DNA from: Firmicutes bacterium UBA5499
GTDB taxonomy: Bacteria > Bacillota > DTU084
Length of the DNA: 7,895 nt
Direction: 5' to 3'
Assembly: GCA_002426275.1 (NCBI GenBank)
Contig: DIPB01000192.1
Coordinates: forward strand, 1 to 7,895
Shown here: positions 5,219 through 7,895 of the stretch, piece by piece
Layout: every line of letters starts with the position of its first letter
Numbering within the stretch: position 1 is the stretch's first letter
Program-made: the position numbers and the translations under genes
Notes under the pieces: model-generated
What the model saw: only the letters and a program-made list of their open reading frames with translations
What the model was told of the DNA's origin: nothing
Database searches by the model: none

Positions 5219-6052
5219 GTGTTTCCCGATAAGGAGAGTAAGAAGTTCACACGCCTCCGCCAACTTGATGCAGAGCTTGATAAACTGGATGAATGTGATT
5301 ATATCGCAATGGAAGCTATGGCAAAAGGGCTGAAAGAAGCCACAGAAACGAGGGAATAAAAGCCCTCGTTTCTGGCGCCGATTATACGGAGGAAGCAGTT
5401 GCCGCTCGGATTGCCGGAAGGCCCCGCCCATCCAGACAGCCTAAAAGGGATGACAGGAGAATTAACCTGCTCATTGATATTCAGAACAATATCAAAGCCC
5501 AGGAGAGCGCCGGTTTCGCTCATTGGGCAAAAATCAACAATCTAAAACAAGCGGCAAAGACCATGAATTTCCTCACGGAACACGGTATCAACAGCTATGA
5601 GGAATTGGAGGAAAAGACCGCTGCTGCTGCCTCCGCCAGCGATAAGCTGCTTGCCTCCATCAAGTCCACGGAAAGCCGCACGGCGGATCTCTCTTTGCTT
5701 ATGAAGCACGCCGCCGCATTTAGAAAGTTGAAACCCGTTTATGACAGCTATCGGAAATCCTCCGATAAGGAAAAGTTCCTGAGAGGACATGAGGCGATAT
5801 TATCCTCTTTGAAGCGTCCGCCAGAGCCTTAAAGGAAATGAAGATAGAAAAGCTACCCTCCGCCGAGAAGATGAAAGCGGAGTATGACACCTTCGCTGAC
5901 GAAAAGGAAAAACTGTATAGCGAATATAAATCCGCAAGGCAGGAAGCAAAGGAATACAGCGTCATCAAGCAGAATGTTGACAGTCTGCTTTCTTCTCCAA
6001 AAAAAAGGAGCAGGAGAAATATACGGTTATTTTATCGGCCGACATATTTTAA
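5219..6052 (+). pseudogene. Tn1549-type relaxase (MobP-like), C-terminal fragment with frameshifts
   Basis: Reading starts abruptly after an in-frame TGA, with no start codon, as KFTRLRQLDAELDKLDECDY, then IAMEAMAKGLKEATETRE and a TAA at 5357. One step over it continues ADYTEEAVAARIAGRP, RRINLLIDIQNNIKAQESAG, HWAKINNLKQAAKTMNFL, EHGINSYEELEEK and FLRGHEA. At about 5796 another shift leads to LFEASARALKEMKIEKLPS and EYDTFADEKEKLYSEYKSAR, and at the A8 run 5999-6006 a third gives KKEQEKYTVILSADIF and a stop at 6052. This is the helical C-terminal half of the relaxases of Tn1549-like elements, known to me by LLIDIQ, WAKxxNLKQAAKT and YxEYxxAR. The catalytic N-terminal HUH domain is missing, so it cannot nick DNA. 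Each shift equals one lost base. Longest continuous piece: about 5359-5832. Confidence 0.8.
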
Positions 6053-6084
6053 CCTTTACACGATATAAGAATCCTCTTATAATG

Positions 6085-6381
6085 TCAAACAACACCTCCT
6101 AATTTATGACTGGAATATTTTTTAAAGGCTTCATCAACATACTGAGTGTTGTTCATCTTCGCCTGTACAGAAGTCTTCCATTGATCAGTTTGCAGAATAT
6201 AGAGAAAGTTTGAATACAAAGCTTCTATATCAGTCCGTTTTGCTTGATAGGATGCTTCGGAAAAATTGTAGTCAATTTCCTTTAGGTTTTCTATAAGCGC
6301 AAAAGCCGCCGTAGAATTGTATAGAAGTGAACGTTTCACTTTTTCTTCGCCGATATTCCTGATGGTATCTTTGTAATTCAT
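6085..6381 (-). CDS. 98-residue ORF of unknown function directly after the RHS core
   Basis: The ATG at 6381-6379 opens 98 residues ending at 6087-6085. The protein starts MNYKDTIRNIGEEKVKRSLL, continues FALIENLKEIDYNFSEAS, then YSNFLYILQTDQWKTSVQAK, and ends YSSHKLGGVV. It is predicted mostly helical, soluble, without signal peptide or cysteine. I do not recognise the family. It begins within two bases of the last RHS codon, in another frame, and has no ribosome binding site, so either it is the C-terminal part of a larger gene joined by deletion or it was once translated after an RHS gene. Position after an RHS core suits an immunity protein or part of a variable toxin tail; this is inference only. 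AT-richer composition than the RHS core supports a different origin. Its last codons hold AGGAGGTG (6100-6093), a perfect ribosome binding site with no ORF following. Confidence 0.5.
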   Translation of the reverse strand: MNYKDTIRNIGEEKVKRSLLYNSTAAFALIENLKEIDYNFSEASYQAKRTDIEALYSNFLYILQTDQWKTSVQAKMNNTQYVDEAFKKYSSHKLGGVV

Positions 6382-6382
6382 T

Positions 6383-7591
6383 TCGAGTTTTATAGTAATA
6401 AAGCCCCGTATCATCATCAAATTCCTTGCCTGTGAGTCCATGCGTCTCGGCATAGGCATAAACTTTGTCCTGCTCTATCTTTCCGCCGAAAGACAGATAA
6501 TCCTGTCTCCAAACCAGCCGGCCCGCGGCATCCGTCACAGCCATGGGCGTGCCAAGCAGATCATTGTGATAGAAGAACCTTACTGCTTCAGGATCTCCAG
6601 CCTTACCCTCCACCTTGGCCAGGTGCCGGCCATTCCACCAGATATAAGAGCTTTCTGCATTTGTCTCGAAATTCCTCTCCCAGATGAGATCCCCTGAGAG
6701 AGCAAAAACATAATGTCTCCTGCCGCCGTCTGCCGCCCTTTCCACTATCAAGCCCAAGGGATCGTAGGTATAGCATCTTGACTTCGATTAACCTATTGGC
6801 CAGGTCATAGCCGTATTCCCAATAAAGTACCCCTTCGCCTGCGGTAGTGAAGACTAAATTCTCCCCAACCAGCTCATACCGGTTGCCTTTTTGCAGCAGG
6901 TTGCCATTGGCGTCATAAGCATAGGCAAACTTCCCGTCTGTGAGAAGCCTGTTGGAATTTGCGTAATATTTGTATTCCCGGGTCTTACTGCCCAGAAGCT
7001 TCACAGACATCCGGGTGCGATTGCCTAAAGCGTCATACTCATAAGTGGTTTCCTGAAAATCCAGAATCTGCTCTACGCTTAAGATCTCGCCCAAAGAGTT
7101 TCGGAAGCTGCTTTTATCCGCGTAGTTCAGCGCTTCATCCCGGTCATCGAATTTGCTGTGCACCTTGATATACCGACCCGCTATGGATTCTGACAACTCC
7201 AGCGCCAAATCCTCTCCGCCGCGCACCAGCCTCCAGGAGACGGGAGCCAGTTTGCTATACTGCCCGTCCTCACCCGCTGCATAAATGTCCAAGGCATTCT
7301 GATGGAGCCTGTCTTGGGGGAGAGAATTCCGCAGGAAGAGCCTGGAGATGCCCGAAGGCTCAGCCCCCAGATCCGCGGCCACGCTGGAGACAGCGTAATC
7401 AAGAGCCACCTGCTTGGCATCGGACAGGGCAAAATCAGCCGGCAGTTCCCCCTGGAAGTCCAGGTTGCGTAACCGTTCTTGGCCCGGGGGATAGCCCGGA
7501 ACAGACCTTCCACTTTAGAGAAAGTCAGCCTGTTCAGCTCGTCGTAGGAGTTGCCAGCTGCAATATTATCATCTTTTTCCAACTCACATTC
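6383..7591 (-). pseudogene. RHS/YD-repeat protein fragment with frameshifts
   Basis: About 400 codons in three frames. From 7591: NSYDELNRLTFSKVEG (YD repeat). A one-base loss near 7505 shifts to GYPPGQERLRNLDFQGELP, then a stretch resembling a discoidin-like domain found inside some Firmicutes RHS proteins (VSSVAADLGAEPSGI, LDIYAAGEDGQY, IAGRYIKVHSKFDDRDEALN). YD repeats follow: YEYDALGNRTRM, YAYDANGNLLQKGNRYELVG, YGYDLANRLIEVK. A second shift near 6771-6778 leads to YDPLGLIVERAADG and the RHS core motifs FYHNDLLGTPMAVTDAAGRL, DYLSFGG and LTGKEFDDDTGLYYYKTR. The next motif normally present (YYDPxxGRF) is absent. RHS proteins are large secreted polymorphic toxins or adhesins; this piece lacks the N-terminal export part and the toxin tail. 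The GC-rich codon use differs from the neighbouring ORF. It cannot be a working gene as read. Confidence 0.85.
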
Positions 7592-7895
7592 TCAACTCCA
7601 GAATTTTTGCTATTTCTTCATTATTTCTCTTCTTGCCTAGATTTCTCCTTTTTTTACAGTTATCTATTTTGAAAATAATCCGTTTGGACTAGTCCGTTCT
7701 TCCGCTAGACTAGTCGGCAGCTATTTGTCAAAGCCGCAGCGGATAATCGCTCATCAACAAAATAACGCCTGCAGGCTCTGATCCTCGCGCAGACAACACA
7801 GCCTTCAGTGACTACGCAAATCTTCCCTCTCCTGTTCTGCACAGTTCTTTTTTCACTTTTCCGCCTTCTTTTCCGCACATTTCCAGTCAATTATA
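7592..7895. other. Stretch without a convincing gene
   Basis: The minus strand has two short open stretches (7584-7688, basic and helical, no start; 7705-7890, arginine- and cysteine-rich, no ribosome binding site), neither resembling a known family. Noted structures are the GACTAGTC pair at 7687-7715, a 10-bp palindrome GCCTGCAGGC at 7767-7776 and a minus-strand TTGACA at 7731-7726 without a good -10 box. A junction between this DNA and the RHS fragment lies close to 7590. Confidence 0.5.
7687..7715. repeat. Two identical GACTAGTC palindromes 21 bp apart
   Basis: GACTAGTC occurs at 7687-7694 (extended to GGACTAGTCC at 7686-7695) and at 7708-7715. The centres are 21 bp apart, two turns of the helix, so two dimers could bind on the same face. 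This suits a paired operator or a recombinase site. No gene start lies close by on either strand. Confidence 0.5.

Noticed and set aside
2043..5382. GGCGCCGA shared by the permease breakpoint and the relaxase fragment as a possible target duplication
   Set aside because: Only 8 bases, not at the relaxase fragment edge, and easily explained by chance.
7705..7890. Minus-strand ORF of 61 codons at the right end
   Set aside because: It starts without a ribosome binding site, is very rich in arginine and cysteine, and matches nothing I know; chance is likely.
1..7895. CRISPR array, tRNA or rRNA genes
   Set aside because: No regularly spaced direct repeats and no cloverleaf or rRNA-like stretches were seen on either strand.

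Overview
The window looks like accessory DNA from a Gram-positive anaerobe, most likely a gut Clostridia or a relative. The basis is strong GGAGG-type ribosome binding sites, sigma-A type promoters, and short genes resembling those of Tn1549-like conjugative transposons (TnpW, a sigma-like small protein, a MobP-like relaxase tail). Assignment below class level is not possible from this sequence. It is a mosaic of mobile-element debris, and few genes are intact.

Left part (1-2037): remnants of a Tn1549-like element. On the minus strand lie the start of a TnpW gene (running off the left edge), a frameshifted small cysteine-containing ORF overlapping it, and a frameshifted sigma-like ORF with two strong hairpins upstream. 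On the plus strand, with its own promoter, sits a RelB/DinJ antitoxin (intact) overlapping a YafQ-family toxin gene that carries a nonsense codon and a frameshift.

Middle part (2038-4977): a minus-strand operon read from right to left. A sigma-A promoter with a candidate operator drives a PadR regulator, a six-helix HAAS-domain membrane protein, a YiiX/permuted papain-like protein, an ABC-2 type exporter ATPase and an exporter permease. The first three genes are intact and tightly packed. The ATPase is broken (stop codon, Walker A substitution, start out of frame), and only about 37 codons of the permease survive, ending at a palindrome.

Right part (5219-7895): a plus-strand C-terminal fragment of a Tn1549-type relaxase with several frameshifts meets, tail to tail, a minus-strand RHS/YD-repeat gene fragment. 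The RHS core stops just before its usual C-terminal motif. It is followed at once by an unrelated intact 98-residue ORF of unknown function, possibly an orphan immunity gene or tail fragment. The last 300 bases hold no convincing gene but contain two identical palindromes 21 bp apart.

Almost every reading-frame break can be explained by loss of one base, often in a short homopolymer. This could be true decay or an artefact of the read or assembly. The nonsense codons and gene truncations favour real decay for at least the toxin, the ABC transporter, the relaxase and the RHS gene. I see no complete, clearly new system. The best candidates for a second look are the PadR-HAAS-peptidase-ABC operon, the 98-residue ORF after the RHS core, and the hairpins before the sigma-like gene.
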